Shown here piece by piece: positions 9,211-20,095 of a stretch of 64,000 nt of DNA; position 1 is the first letter of the stretch; the number at the start of each line of letters is the position of its first letter. Position numbers and translations under genes: made by a program. The DNA comes from Effrenium voratum (taxonomy: Eukaryota > Sar > Dinophyceae > Suessiales > Symbiodiniaceae), in assembly GCA_963377175.1 (NCBI GenBank), contig CAUJNA010001585.1:1-64000 (forward strand), written 5' to 3'. The notes under the pieces are model-generated. The model did no database searches and was not told where the DNA came from. It was given only the letters and a program-made list of their open reading frames with translations.

Positions 9211-9297
9211 GGATCCATAGCTCAATCGGAAGAGGCGCAGCGGCTCTGAAGCGTGGAGACCGCGAGCTCGATTCCACCAGGGCGCGGATCATTTTTT
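9211..9297 (+). tRNA. Degenerate tRNA-like sequence with Pol III signals
   Basis: Four bases after the capsid stop comes GGATCCATAGCTCAATCGG (A-box-like), then AGCTCGATTCC (B-box-like) and a T6 run at 9292-9297 as a Pol III terminator. The 5' end GGATCCA can pair with the 3' GCGGATCA. Extra bases disturb the anticodon stem, so no anticodon is assigned (candidates Gln CTG or Phe GAA). It may be a tRNA relic or a tRNA-derived promoter. Confidence 0.3.
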
Positions 9298-9329
9298 CGC
9301 CAGTGCGGCGCAGGATTCTTTTTCCCTCG

Positions 9330-9915
9330 ACCGAGACAGTGCTCAGAGACGGATCTTTTCACTCGCTTGATGGGCGCTGCTGGGATAAGAAATTTCCCGA
9401 GACGGATCTTTCCCGCATATGCAGGAACGGAAATCCCCGAGACGGATCTTCCCGCCTCCAGCCCGGTGAGCGCCTCTCCTTAAGAGACTTTAATTCCCAG
9501 GTCCGAGACGGATCTTGTTGCCTCCAGCCCGGTGAGCGCCTCTCCTTAAAAGACTTTAATTCCCAGGTCCGAGACGGATCTTATTGCCTCCAGCCCGGTG
9601 AGCGCCTCTCCTGGGAGCGAGAAATCCCCGAGACGGATCATTGTGGAGAGACGGATCTTATTGCCTCCAGCCCGGTGAGCGCCTCTCCTTAAGAGACTTT
9701 AATTCCCAGGTCCAAGACGGATCTTATTGCCTCCAGCCCGGTGAGCGCCTCTCCTTAAGAGACTTTAATTCCCAGGTCCAAGACGGATCTTATTGCCTCC
9801 AGCCCGGTGAGCGCCTCTCCTGGGAGCGAGAAATCCCCGAGACGGATCATTGTGGAGAGACGGATCATTGTGGAGAGACGGATCGTATGGAGAACGGATC
9901 ATTATGGAGAGAACG
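9330..9915. repeat. Minisatellite, ~66 bp unit containing GAGACGGATC
   Basis: Tandem units hold GACGGATCTTATTGCCTCC then CAGCCCGGTGAGCGCCTCTC and TTAAGAGACTTTAATTCCC. About five full units are followed by short TTGTGGAGAGACGGATCA units. No credible gene. Confidence 0.9.
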
Positions 9916-10318
9916 GATCTTTCCATCGCCGTGATATGCTCCTTTGAAAGTGACCCCATGACCAAGACGAATTCGCTGCCTCCGACCGATGTTTTTCGCC
10001 TCAGCATGTACTGCATACGCGCTCAAACGACCTAAGCATTTCACCTGCTTTGCATGCTTTGCATAACTTTGTTTTACAGGGTATGACATTTGTAATTTTG
10101 GCATGACACAATTTTGCATGAACAGCGTTTTCGGTATCCTGCTCAAGACACTCTGCCACAGGGATACTTGCGTTTTACTGGATATCCACATTAGTTTATT
10201 TTCTTGTTTGACACAGAACCTCAGATTTCGTGTAGCAAGATAAAGAGCGAAAGAATTAAGTGGAGAGGAGGGTTCCATGTGAACGGTTGAGTCACTGATG
10301 TTCCGCACAGCGCGCCGG
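9916..10318. other. Non-coding spacer
   Basis: AT-richer spacer between two repeat arrays, with several TTTTGCATG / TTTGCATG words and no gene supported on either strand. Confidence 0.5.
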
Positions 10319-10548
10319 CTTAAGGACACCAGCACCAGCACCAGCACCAGCAACCCCTCGGCAACCCTCGGCAACCCTTGGCAACCCTCGGCTCGGATCA
10401 GGCAACCTTCGGCAGCCCTCGGCAACCTTCGGCTCGGATCAGGCAACCCTCGGCAACCCTCGGCTCGGATCAGGCAACCTTCGGCTCGGATCAGGCAACC
10501 CTCGGCAACCCTCGGCAACCCTCGGCAGCCCTTGGCTCGGTTCGGAGA
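10319..10548. repeat. CAGCAC and CCTCGGCAAC short tandem repeats
   Basis: CAGCAC x4 followed by many copies of the ten-base CCTCGGCAAC with interspersed GGCTCGGATCAGG, ending in CAGCAGCAACAT repeats near 10555-10580. Confidence 0.9.
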
Positions 10549-10592
10549 CAGCAGCATCAGCAGCAACATCAGCAGCAACATCAGCGCCCGTC

Positions 10593-11812
10593 ATGAGTGG
10601 AGCTGGTGGAGCTGGTGGAATGGCGGAGGACGTTCGTTTTTTTTATTGCCTTTTTTTGGTGCGTTGCTGTCAGGAGGAGTGCTGGGGGCAATGGGAGCCG
10701 TCCCAGGCCTGATTCGCTCTCGTTTTTTTCATCTTTTTTTCCACGTCAGGAGGAGTGCTGGGGGCATTGGGAGCCGCACCAGGCTCGATTTTGCCCTCGT
10801 TTTTTTCCCTTTTTTTCCACGTCAGGAGGAGTGCTGGGCCGCATCAGGCCCGAATCGCCCTCGTTTTTTCCCCTTTTTTTCCATGTCAGGAGGAGTGGGG
10901 CGGCGCCGGCAGCTCTGCCGGGTGGGCGGTCCCTCAGGAGACTGCTCATTGAGTTCGTGGGGCATCACATGCATTTTGTTGCGAGGACGTGTGGGGAGGC
11001 GCCTGGAAGAAGCCTCATAGGCCTGTTTTCTTTTTTAAGCGTTGCATCATCTCGCCACTTGAAGGCCGCCTTCGAAGATCAAGAGGGAGAAGGAGTTCAA
11101 CTCCTGGAAGGAGAGGCTCAGTGTTGTCGTTAGCGCGCACGCTCCTGGCTGCAGGACGACGTTCGCAAGGAGCTGGCGGTGAAGGCAAGACTTTTGCGGA
11201 GCGGGTTGATGAGGTTTGCTTACACTTGACCGCAGGACGTTTTGATCAAGAAGCTGGAGGAGGAGCTGAAGGCGGTGAAGGCGGAGAAGGAGCTGTGGCG
11301 GTTTGTCAACTCTCTTGTTCTTGCTCTGCCACGGCAGGATGCCCTTGAGAAGCAATTCTACGAGAAGGTCAGGGGGGGCTTCTTTTTTTTGTATGCACTT
11401 CCTTTTTTTGCCAGGTTCAGGAGAACACCAGGATTTGCACGGAGCTGGCCGCGGAGCGGAGGTGGACGGCTTCATACCAGGAGCGCGTAGGTGCTGAGTC
11501 TTCTTGTTTTTTTCATGCGTGACCTGGGCAGGCTGATCACGGGCCGTTGCATCGGGACAACATGCAGCTCAGGGCCCAGGTCGCGAATCTCGAGGTTGGG
11601 AGAGATGCTGGGCCTTGAGCATGGTGATCTTGTTTCCTGACAGGCTTTGATCCCAGCCAGCAAACGCCCCAAGGCCCTATTGGTTTGTTGTAGGACTCCG
11701 CAATTGCTCACTTTGATTGACAGGTGGAGCCGGCTCCAAAGCCGAAGCACGAGCCCCCGATCTACAGCAAGGCCGCTCATGTCATGACACAGTGTTTGCA
11801 TTTTGGCACGTA
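10593..11812 (+). CDS. Intron-rich coiled-coil gene
   Basis: A spliced gene is suggested by alternating short coding blocks and pyrimidine-rich gaps ending in CAG. The start is ATGAGTGGAGCTGGTGG (MSGAGGAGGMAE). A repeated mini-exon GAGGAGTGCTGGG (EECWG) follows each of four gaps with acceptors at 10673, 10749, 10825 and 10889, a 76/76/64 bp period. Later blocks read DVLIKKLEEELKAVKAEKEL, DALEKQFYEK, ENTRICTELAAERRW and DNMQLRAQVANLE (heptad-like coiled coil). The last block is VEPAPKPKHEPPIYSK, ending at the TAA 11810-11812. Gaps begin with GT (GTCAGGGG, GTAGGTGC, GTTGGGAG) and at least one with GCAAGA. Exact junctions are inferred; function unknown; likely acquired from a cellular genome. 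Confidence 0.5.
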
Positions 11813-12015
11813 ATCCACAGTTTGCCCCAGGGGAAGTCCTCATGAACTGGACCTGCGTGAGGCTCCGGTTTTGTTGTGAGTTTTTTTTGTCAGCATGTAC
11901 TCTCTTGACATGCCACCGGCGCAGGATGGACAGGTGTGAGCGAGGCGACGTCGAGCCGCTCTGCTGTGAAAACAGCGGTCGGGACCGGGGGAGAGAGGGG
12001 GTGGGGCGGGAGGGG

Positions 12016-12243
12016 TGCCGAGCGGGCACTTAGGAGTGCCGAGCAGGCACAGTGCCGAGCAGGCACTTAGGAGTGCCGAGCGGGCACTTTAGGTAAACGT
12101 GCCGAGCGGGCACTCTAGATTAGGAGTAGGCAGTGCCGAGCGGGCACTTAGGGGGTGCCGAGCAGGCACAGTGCCGAGCGGGCACTTAGGGGGTGCCGAG
12201 CGGGCACGGTGCCGAGCAGGCACGATGCCGAGCAGGCACGTAG
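12016..12243. repeat. Cluster of GTGCC-NNNNN-GGCAC palindromes
   Basis: About eleven copies of GTGCCGAGCAGGCAC or GTGCCGAGCGGGCAC, spaced by short TTAGG-type linkers. The same palindrome, read as GTGCCTGCTCGGCAC, makes a cluster at 42500-42775 and a small one near 51565-51610. No gene. Confidence 0.92.
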
Positions 12244-12724
12244 GATGATACGGCTGCCCAACGACCCCATAGTACTTGGCAGTACGGGTTCGCCCAGTAC
12301 GGGTTCGCCCAACAGCATAGTACAGATTCGCCTCGTTTGATCTGGCTCCTTAACCTCGTTTGATACCAGATTATTGCCGATTTACTTGCTTTTTTTCAGT
12401 CAGGATCACGTATCGGAAATACGATGCCTGCTCCGGACTCCAGGACGGAGCCCGAGTACTTTGATTGCGGGGTATATGTTGTCTCGATGTGGGTGCAAGA
12501 CTCAGTGCCGCATACATTGCACCTTCCTTAGACCAACACATGCAAATGAGCATCATGAGCATCTTAAACTTCAGGGACGTGCCCCGTTGTGCCTGAGTGT
12601 TGGACCCCTATTTCATTGTTCCAAGACCGAAGCCACCCAGCCGCCCAACTGGTCTAGCTCTGTGCACCGGTGGGATTTGGTGGGTCCAGGTCCGAGAAGG
12701 ATTTTATAAGAAATGATCCTCGCT
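12244..12724. other. Non-coding stretch with AGTACGGGTTCGCCC words
   Basis: Near 12275-12310 are copies of CAGTACGGGTTCGCCC, a relative of the minisatellite at 52990-53680. The rest shows no supported gene. Confidence 0.5.
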
Positions 12725-13384
12725 TCAGTCCGGGATGCTCAGCCGATCCGCAAGCTCTGCCGCGGCCGCGCTCGCAATCTCCTCGCACAGCGCCGTAGGA
12801 ATGCTGTAAAGCAGCTCGCGCGACTGCCCTCTGACCCTCTCGCGCTGGCCCCCCATGAGTCGAGGCCCCCCTTGGGCGCCCCTCAGATGCCTCCCGTCTT
12901 CCCACGCATCACACCGGCTGCCGCTCCTGCACAGCCCTCGGCTCGGCCTCCAGCGCATGTTGGTCCACAGCCGGGTCTGCTTCCTGTACGGAGTCCCGTA
13001 CTTGCAGTAGGTCACGTCCACCCAGGGCAGGCGCTCCATGAACGGGCGGGTCTTCAGCAGCCCGGTGGCCGGATTCTCTATGACCCACATGAGCGGGTCG
13101 AAGTGCGCCATGATCTCAAGGGCTCTGTGCACCAGCGCGTCGCCCTCCTCGAGTCGTCGAGGGCGCATCGTCAGAGCTCGGCTGTACTCCGTGCAGACCG
13201 GGCTGGCCCAGACCATGTCAAAGTGCCCCGGCGGAAACGTCGTGTAGTCCCAGCTCCGGATGTCGCACGGGATCGTGGGCTCAAATTTCGACACGATGTC
13301 CAAGGAAACGACCTCCCACCCTGCCGCCTCGAAGGCTCAGCCAATCGACTTTGTGCCGCAAAACAGCTCCAGCAGTCTCGGCAT
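12725..13384 (-). pseudogene. C5 cytosine DNA methyltransferase, short form
   Basis: Transfers a methyl group from SAM to cytosine C5. The minus-strand start MPRLLELFCGTKS carries motif I. Motif IV with the catalytic cysteine reads WASPVCTEYSRAL and motif VI reads WVIENPATG. At ~219 codons it is shorter than classical Dcm enzymes and has no obvious target-recognition domain. An in-frame TGA stands at residue 16 (13337-13339), where the copy at 46459-47080 has a sense codon. The downstream ATG at 13303 would lose motif I, so the gene is broken or needs readthrough. Likely role: marking element DNA, or acting on host methylation; inference. Confidence 0.8.
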
Positions 13385-13488
13385 GTTTAATAACCACCAC
13401 CAGCACAACGAAGCACGCACAGGCGACGACGCGGCTCAAGCAGTTTCGCATGCTCGGACCAATCTTTTTTAATCGGAGACAGAAAAGG
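13385..13488. promoter_or_regulatory. Divergent promoter region
   Basis: A 104-bp gap between the divergent starts of the methyltransferase and the conserved protein. It contains GGACCAATCTTTTTTAAT about 28-45 bp before the plus-strand ATG. The equivalent gap in the other copy (47081-47178) keeps GGACCGGACTTTTTTCC at about the same place, so the T-run is conserved. Confidence 0.45.
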
Positions 13489-14019
13489 ATGACGAGCCAG
13501 ACAAGCATGTGGAACTTGGGCGAGGTGCGCTCCAATGCTAAGGGTGGCAAATTCTTGTGCCTGGAGCCGCTGTTTTGGCAGAGCGAAGCGTCGCTGGAAA
13601 TCCCATGGGAGCCCAGGGCTTTCTCCGAGGGGCAGCGCCCCAGTGTGAGCTTCGCAACCGACGAGCGCACGAGGCTCTTCTGGGAGCGGGCCGAGTCCGA
13701 TCTGGTCGAGCTGCTGGCGGCCGCATCCGAGCGCGTCTTCGACGCGAAGCTCACGCCCGAGGCCGTGCGCCAGCGGCTGCTGCCTTCTGTGAGGCAATCG
13801 CGCGGCGGCGATTGGATGCTGAAGGCCAAGCTGCCAGCCCACGCGCGCTTCTGGAACGCCGGCGGCACGTTTGCGGACCGCCCCGCTGAGCTGGCTCACT
13901 GCACCGCGCGCGTTAGGCTGAGAGCGCGCAGCTTGTGGTTGATGAGCGGCATGTGCGGCTTGAGTCTTGAGGTCACGGATCTGCGTGTGGAGCCACCGTC
14001 TCGCAAGTGCCCGCTGTAG
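13489..14019 (+). CDS. Conserved Polinton protein of unknown function (NAKGGKF family)
   Basis: An intact 176-residue ORF. It shares NAKGGKF near the start, a WEP block, a SFATDERT/CFASNTN block and a C-terminal W.M.G..G...EV..L.VEP pattern with the protein at 47179-47707. Both are divergent to a methyltransferase gene, so the pair is a conserved two-gene module. The beta-rich pattern and replication-gene neighbourhood make a ssDNA-binding role conceivable, but I do not recognise the family. Confidence 0.65.
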   Translation: MTSQTSMWNLGEVRSNAKGGKFLCLEPLFWQSEASLEIPWEPRAFSEGQRPSVSFATDERTRLFWERAESDLVELLAAASERVFDAKLTPEAVRQRLLPSVRQSRGGDWMLKAKLPAHARFWNAGGTFADRPAELAHCTARVRLRARSLWLMSGMCGLSLEVTDLRVEPPSRKCPL

Positions 14020-14066
14020 TTTCTTCCGATGCCGCAGCCTTTTTTTGCTCATTAAAAAAATTCAGA

Positions 14067-14653
14067 ATGACCACCCACGTCCTGGAGCGCCGCGAGCAGC
14101 TGAGGCCTCTGCTGAGGGTCGCCGTCGATGCCGAGGCGCTGAAGCGGGGAGCCTCTCTGAAAAAGGTGAGCCGCCTGCGTGACGAGCTTACTCGGGGAGC
14201 GCCCGTGCTGGAGCGGCTGCTGGCTGACGGGGTCGCCGGCAGGTTCCCGGCGGAGGAGGTCGACATGCAGGACTGGAGGGACATGCTGAAGCGCTCCCAA
14301 GAGCTTCGGCTCAAGCTTCGCAAGCGCCTCAACCGCTGCTCCGCTCCCGCGGTGGCCGAGGAGCGCCAGGAGGAGAGCTGCGAGACGCTCCGCGAGAAGC
14401 GCGAGGCCCTGAGGCAGCGCCGCATTCGCACGAGCGACATCGCCTCGCTGGCGCAGATCGAGAGAGAGCTCTACGAGGTGGAGGAGCAGCTCGTCAGCAA
14501 GAAGATCGCTGAGCGGCTGCCGGTCTGGCGGCAAAGAGCGCAACCCTCGCCGCCTTGGAGCGGGTTGAGAAGGCGCGCAAGGAGCTGGACGAGGCCTCCA
14601 GAGAGCTCCTCACTGCGCTGAACCTGCAGGGCAGCAGCACCGACTCGCTGTGA
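14067..14653 (+). pseudogene. Predicted coiled-coil protein
   Basis: Starts MTTHVLERREQLRPLL and is rich in Leu/Arg/Glu, with helical segments such as EVDMQDWRDMLKRSQELRLK and LAQIERELYEVEEQLV. A frameshift near 14540 must be crossed to reach the tail ALERVEKARKELDEA...STDSL and the TGA at 14651-14653. An A/T-rich stretch (CATTAAAAAAATTCAG) lies directly upstream. Not recognised. Confidence 0.5.
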
Positions 14654-14708
14654 CGCGGTAGAATCCGGGACAGAACAGAAGCCAGGACAGAACGTGACAG
14701 AAAAAGAA

Positions 14709-14784
14709 GCGCTCGTCCGACCGACTGAATATTTTATTATTTTTCTATAGAAAGCAATTTATTCAGCTCAAACCAATTCGCGCC
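14709..14784 (+). promoter_or_regulatory. A/T-rich leader of the DNA polymerase gene
   Basis: ATATTTTATTATTTTTCTAT at about 14728-14747 sits ~40 bp upstream of the polymerase ATG in otherwise GC-rich DNA, like the islands before other starts of this element. Promoter function is inferred. Confidence 0.4.
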
Positions 14785-17700
14785 ATGATCTCCGAGCTGT
14801 CTGACCGCATCTGGGGCCGCCTGGGGCTCAGCGCTGTCCGGGCGGTGCCTCTGGAGGAGCCGTGCGCGCCTAGCGCCGAGGCCGATGTGACAGAACTGCG
14901 CGCGCGTGGGGCCGCTTGGACCCGCGAGCTGCGGCTGCGCCCTCTTCCTGAGCAGCAGGTCTTCACCATCGACGCCTTGCGGCTGCTGGTGGACCGGCTC
15001 CAAGACCTGCTGGTCATTCGGCTGCCCTTCCTCGCCAAGGTCAGCTTCCAGATCCTGCTGAGGCGCCCGACCGCAAACGACGCGGAGCTCACGCTCCACT
15101 ACCTCCGGCTGGCGCCGTGGATCGTGAGGCCCGCGCCTCTGTCGGCCCGCGCCGGAACCATGATGGCGGCCATCAGGACGAAGTTCGAGGTCGCGGTCGA
15201 GCGCTCCCGCTTCCCCGAGTCTAACTGGACCGTCGTGGGCATCACGGCGGCGTATTTGCTGACTGCTCCCTCGCAGCAGCTGGCCGACATGCCCGCGCCC
15301 CCGCCGCCCAACGAGGCGGGAGGCTGCTGGAAGGAGCTGCCCGAGACCCTGGCCAAGAAGAAGGCCATCTGGAACCCTCGGAACGAGGACCACCGCCGCT
15401 TCATGTGGTGCGTCCTCGCCCACTGCCTCGGGGTCGACGAGCTCGACAAGCTCCAGCGGTCAAGGGCCACGAGCTGCTCGGGCTCCTTCTTCTACCCCGA
15501 GATGAGCCGCCGCGGACGCCGCCCCGCGGGATGGCAGCCCACTCTGGCCGACGCGGGGGTGGACTTCTCTGGCCTGCCGACGGACCGCCCCGTGGGCTTC
15601 GACGACATCGACGCCTTCGAGCTCCGCAACGCGGGGCGGGTGGTGGTCTTCGTCTTCGTGTGGCAGCGAACCCTGTGGGCGGACGGGCTGGAGTACTACC
15701 ACGTCCTCCAGCAGCGCGCCCCGAGCGGCACGGGCGTCGTCCGGCACACCGTGCTGCTTCTCCTGCACAGCGGCCACTACAGCCTGATCCACAACTTCCA
15801 GGCGCTGGCCAGCAGACAGGGGCTGACCCTGGGAGCCACGCCCACCAACACCGGCGGCTGCAGGGAGTACAAGTGCCCGAGGTGCATGGCCCGCTTCACC
15901 CTGAAGGCCTCGTGGCAGCGCCACCGCGCCACCCAGTGCTATCGAGAGATAGCCGAGCGCACTCGGAAAGTGCCGCTGCCCGGGCCCGAGAAGAGCTTGC
16001 TGCGCTACAGGGGCAAGGCCTCCGCAGAGCGCGCGCCCCTGACGTGCTACGCGGACCTCGAGGTCTACAGCACGCCCGCCCCGACGGTCCACATAGCGCA
16101 GCAGCAGCCGGCGCGCCAGACCGTCGCGGCTTCTTCCTGCTACGTCGCCGTCGGGCGCTGCGGCTACGTGCCACCCGAGGAACTGAGGCTGAGGCTCACG
16201 CACCACGAGCGGGACAGCGGCAAGTTCCACGCCGTCCGCGCCATGCTGGACGACCTTCTCAAGCTGGCCGACCACTACCTCACCTGGAGACGCCGAACTT
16301 GGGCCGTCAGCATGACCCGGCGGGAGGAGCTGGAGCACAGGGCCGCCACTCATTGCAGGGAGTGCCTCGCGTCCTTCGAGACCGCTGAGAAGAAGCTCCA
16401 CCACTGCCACGGCACCGGGCAGTATCTCGGGGCGCTGTGCCACTCCTGCACCATCGCGGCCCAGACGCCCAAGACCATCCCAGTGGTCTTTCACAACGGG
16501 GGCGGCTACGACTTCCACTTCCTGCTGCGCTGCATCGCCACGATGGGCTCTCCTGTCAGCAGGGCGCCGCGCGAAGAGCTCGGCGAGGACAGCGACAACG
16601 ACGGCACCGAGAGCGATGAGGAAGGAAGCGAGTCCGAGAGGCCCATGCCCATGGCCAAGGCTGCACCAACGCCAAAGGCCGCACCCAAGGGCAAGGCCAA
16701 GGCCGCGCCAAGGCCCCTCACCAAGCAGGGCGACTACAGCCACCTCTGCCTCCGAGTCCTCTGCAAGTCGGGCGAGAAGTGCCTGCAGATGAGGTGGGGC
16801 CCGCTGAGAACGTCTTCCCACTGGCCAGCATGATCGACGACCTCAGGGCCTGCACCCACAAGCAGCTGCCGGAGCTCTTCCCGCTGATGGCCTCGCTTCA
16901 CCCCGAGCTGCAGCTGCGCACGGCGACGGACTCTCCGCCCCAAAGACGGCCTCTCAAACAGCGGCGGACGCACTGCGACCTGGAGCAGGCGTGGGACTGC
17001 ATCCTGCGCAAGCTGCCCATGCCCTTTCGAGCACTTCTGCGGCGCCGAGGCGTGGGAGATGCCCGCGGTGCTACGACAGCGTGCTGGCAGGAAAAGCGGT
17101 GAGCGCAGAGGACCACCGGCTGGCCGTCAACACCGCCTATCTCATGGGGTGGGAGACCTTCCGCGAGTTCCACGACTGCTACCTCCACACCGACGTGGGC
17201 GCAGTCGGGGCTCGACCCCATCCACTACGTCACGCTGCCCGGGGCCGCCTGGGACGCCATGCTGCGGCACTCGGCCCGCGAGACTCCCATTCACCTCACC
17301 GACGAGCAGGCCTACGCGGACGTGCGGTCCTCCGTCATGGGTGGGCTGAGCTGCATCAACCCCGAGTTGGGCAGGACTACAACCCCGAGGAGCCCGTCAC
17401 TTGGACTTCAACGCAATGACGCTGCCCATGCCAACGGCCCCTGCGTGGCGGTCGCCCTGCCAGAAGAAAACGCTGCTAGGCTGAGCTGGCTACACGAAAC
17501 GTGCCTCTCAAGCCTGAACTCGCCGAGGAGGTGAGCTACCTGCTCCTCGTGGACTACAACTTCCCCCCGGAGCTGCATGACCACTTGGACTGGGCTCCCC
17601 CCGCACGCATGAAGGTCGGGAAGGGCCTGTACGGGCCGCACACCGCGGACATGGCGGAGCGCCTCGGCCTCTCCCCGTCGCCCTGCGAGAAGCTCGTGCC

Positions 17701-18830
17701 CTTCCTCGGCATGCACGTAGAGGAGGGCGTGGACGGCGCCAGGGTCTGGAGCTACCGCTTCGCCTGCAGCCCCTTCATGGCGGGCTTCATGGAGCTCAAG
17801 CACAGCGAGCGGAGGCAGCTCAAGACGGCGGGGAGCGTGGTCGCCGAGAAGGTGGTGAAGCTCACCCAGAACGCCATCTTTGGCCGCTGCTGCATGAACC
17901 CCGACAAGTTCAGGAACACGAACGCCTACGTGGACCCGGCCAAGTTCGAGCGGGCCGTGGGCAAGAGCTCCGTGACGAACTTCGAGCTCCAGATCAACGA
18001 CTCGGAGGGGTTCCTGGCCTTCGTGGAGACGCTCAAGACGGACCGCAGCAAGGCCTGCATGAGCGTGCCCACCCAAATCGGCGCCCGCACGCTGCAGCTC
18101 TCCAAGCTCATGATGGAGAAGGCCTACTACCTCCACATGAGGAGGCTCTTCCCGAAGATGAGGCTGCTCTTCACGGACACCGACTCCGTGATGGTGCAGA
18201 TCTTCGAGCTGCAGGACCCGCTCCACGCCATGGCCGAGGCGAACCTGAACGGCGCCGCCCTCTTCGGCGTGGCCGGCAAGTCCAAGGACCCCGAGAGGGA
18301 CCTGAGCGCGCTCTCTGCAGCGGCGCGCGCCAAGGCCATCGAGGTGATGGGCCAGCTGGGCAAGCTCGGCGACGAGACCTTCCCCGCCAGGATCCTGGAG
18401 TACGTGGGCCTGCGCTCCAAGATGTACAGCATCCTCACGGTCCAGCCCGACGGCGCGCGCAAGGAGAAGCGCAAGATCAAGGGCGTGCCGAAGAAGGCGG
18501 TGACCAACGTCCGGCATCTCGGAGGTGCTGGAGGAAGGCAGCGAGCGCAGGGCGGCCTTCGCGCAGCTGCGCAGCCGCGCGCACGGGATCGCCGTGGAGA
18601 CCGTCGAGAAGAAGTCGCTCTCGCCCTTCAACGACAAGGTCTACGGCCTCGACGCTCACAACTCGCGGCCGCTGGGGCACTGGCGCAACCTGGAGCAGCT
18701 GCGGATGCTGGGCGCTTACGCTCCGCCTGGCTCTGTGCCCTTCGACCTCGTGATGGAGTTCCTCGTGGGGCCCCCGCCTCTGGGGCCCGCTCCGACATTG
18801 CCGCTGCGGCTGAGCCGATGCTGGGCGTAG
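14785..18830 (+). pseudogene. Polinton-type family B DNA polymerase (protein-primed type)
   Basis: The element's replicase. In order: an N-terminal domain; a C2HC finger (CPRC...H...C, near 15865-15935); exonuclease motif I YADLEV (near 16048); the cysteine/histidine block HHCHGTGQYLGALCHSC; exonuclease motif II HNGGGYDFHF (near 16495); LPGAAWDAML (near 17230); GGLSCINPELG (17340); motif A region LDFNAMTLPM (17401); motif B KLTQNAIFGR (17858); motif C TDTDS (near 18175); and the C-terminal KKSLSPFNDKVYGLD (near 18610). Frame changes are needed near 16790, 17050, 17205, 17370, 17400, 17500 and 18512, so it cannot be translated as it stands. Order and spacing of motifs match Polinton PolB. Confidence 0.88.
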
Positions 18831-18923
18831 ACTGTCGGAACCTGAAAAAAGAAAGATCCCGAGCTCTCGTTTTCTTGCTTTCTCGATAATGCTGATTTCG
18901 AACCGCCGCAGCTGCTCAAAGAG

Positions 18924-19495
18924 ATGACTTCCTCAGCGGCCTTCCGATGCGTGCAGGCATGGCTCCTGGAGAAGCCTGCCGCATGGGCGGACGAGGACGC
19001 TCCCTGCCTTGCGGCTGCTCTGATGGCCCAGCGGCCTCCCTACGAGCGGCCTCGCGAGGACGCGCTGCTTGAGGCCGAGCGCTCGCACCAGCGGCATCTC
19101 ATCGCGCAGCTCGATGAGGAGCTCCTCGATGAAACTCAGCGCCGCGAGGATCGGGAGATCGACAACAAAATTCTCGCCTGCTGGACCGCTGCAACGAGTT
19201 CCTCAAGCAAACACGCAAGCGAGCGGTGCGGGCGGAGGTGAGTGTTGAGGTGCTGCTCCTCGATGAAACTCTGCGCCGTGAGGAGCGGGAGCGCGAGAAC
19301 AGTGATCTCCGCCGGCGGGTGGGCGGCCTCAACGATATCATCGACAGAGATCGCAAGCGAGCCAGGGAGCGCGTTGAGAGCTGGAGCGCAGCAACAGAAT
19401 TCTCCGTCAGCGGGTGGAGCGCCTCGACGAGATCCTCGAGTGAGCGCGTTGATGAGCTTGAGGAGGATTTGGACAGGGCAAGGGGAACGCGCTAA
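18924..19495 (+). pseudogene. Tandem paralogue 1 (AFRCVQAWLLEKP family)
   Basis: Starts MTSSAAFRCVQAWLLEK, then PAAWADEDAPCLAAALMAQRP and REDALLEAERSHQR, then an Arg/Glu-rich coiled coil. A frameshift near 19200 joins to LLLDETLRREERERENSDLRRRV and ends EDLDRARGTR. The N-terminal ~50 residues are nearly identical to those of paralogues 2 and 3, while the coiled coils differ. Not recognised. Confidence 0.6.
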
Positions 19496-19578
19496 AGAAA
19501 AAAAACCCGCCGAATGCTCGAATGGTCCCAAATGCTTGAATGGACTCAAAAAAACCCGCGCAGCCACTTAAAGCTATC

Positions 19579-19992
19579 ATGACTTCCTCAGCGGCCTTCC
19601 GGTGCGTGCAGGCATGGCTTCTGGAGAAGCCCGCCGTGCGGGCGGAGGAGGACGTTGCCAGCCTTGCGGCCGCTCTGATGGTCCAGCGGCCTCCCGCGCG
19701 GGCTCGCGAGGATGCGCTGCTCCAGGCCGAGCGCATGTACTACCGGCACCGCTTCGAGTACCTTGAAGAGGATCTCCTCACCGAAGCTGCGCACCATGGG
19801 GCTCTCCTCGGGGCGCTGGAGCGGCTCTGCGAACGCAGCGAGCGAAATCTAGCGTTGCTGCTGATGGCGCAAGAGTATGCTGCTCAGCTTGAGGATGAGG
19901 CCAACCGTGAGACTTTGCGCCGTGAGGCTCTGGAGCGCCGCGTCGAGATCCTCGAGGAAGAGAACAGAAATCTTCGTAGGCGGACGCACTGA
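19579..19992 (+). CDS. Tandem paralogue 2 (AFRCVQAWLLEKP family)
   Basis: An intact 137-residue ORF. The shared N-terminal module MTSSAAFRCVQAWLLEK is followed by a Leu/Glu/Arg-rich coiled coil ending ERRVEILEEENRNLRRRTH. The leader repeats sequence found before paralogue 3 (GCTCGAATGGTCCCAAATGC), so promoter and gene were duplicated together. Function unknown. Confidence 0.65.
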   Translation: MTSSAAFRCVQAWLLEKPAVRAEEDVASLAAALMVQRPPARAREDALLQAERMYYRHRFEYLEEDLLTEAAHHGALLGALERLCERSERNLALLLMAQEYAAQLEDEANRETLRREALERRVEILEEENRNLRRRTH

Positions 19993-20095
19993 CGAGCTTG
20001 GACTCGCGCAAAGAAAAAAGAAGCCCGCCAAATGCTCGAATGGTCCCAAATGCTTGAATGGTCGCAAAAAAAACCCGCCGCAGCTGCTCAAAGAG

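Noticed and set aside
15460..16821. 453-residue minus-strand ORF opposite the polymerase
   Set aside because: A GC-driven antisense shadow of PolB, which has clear motifs in the sense frame.
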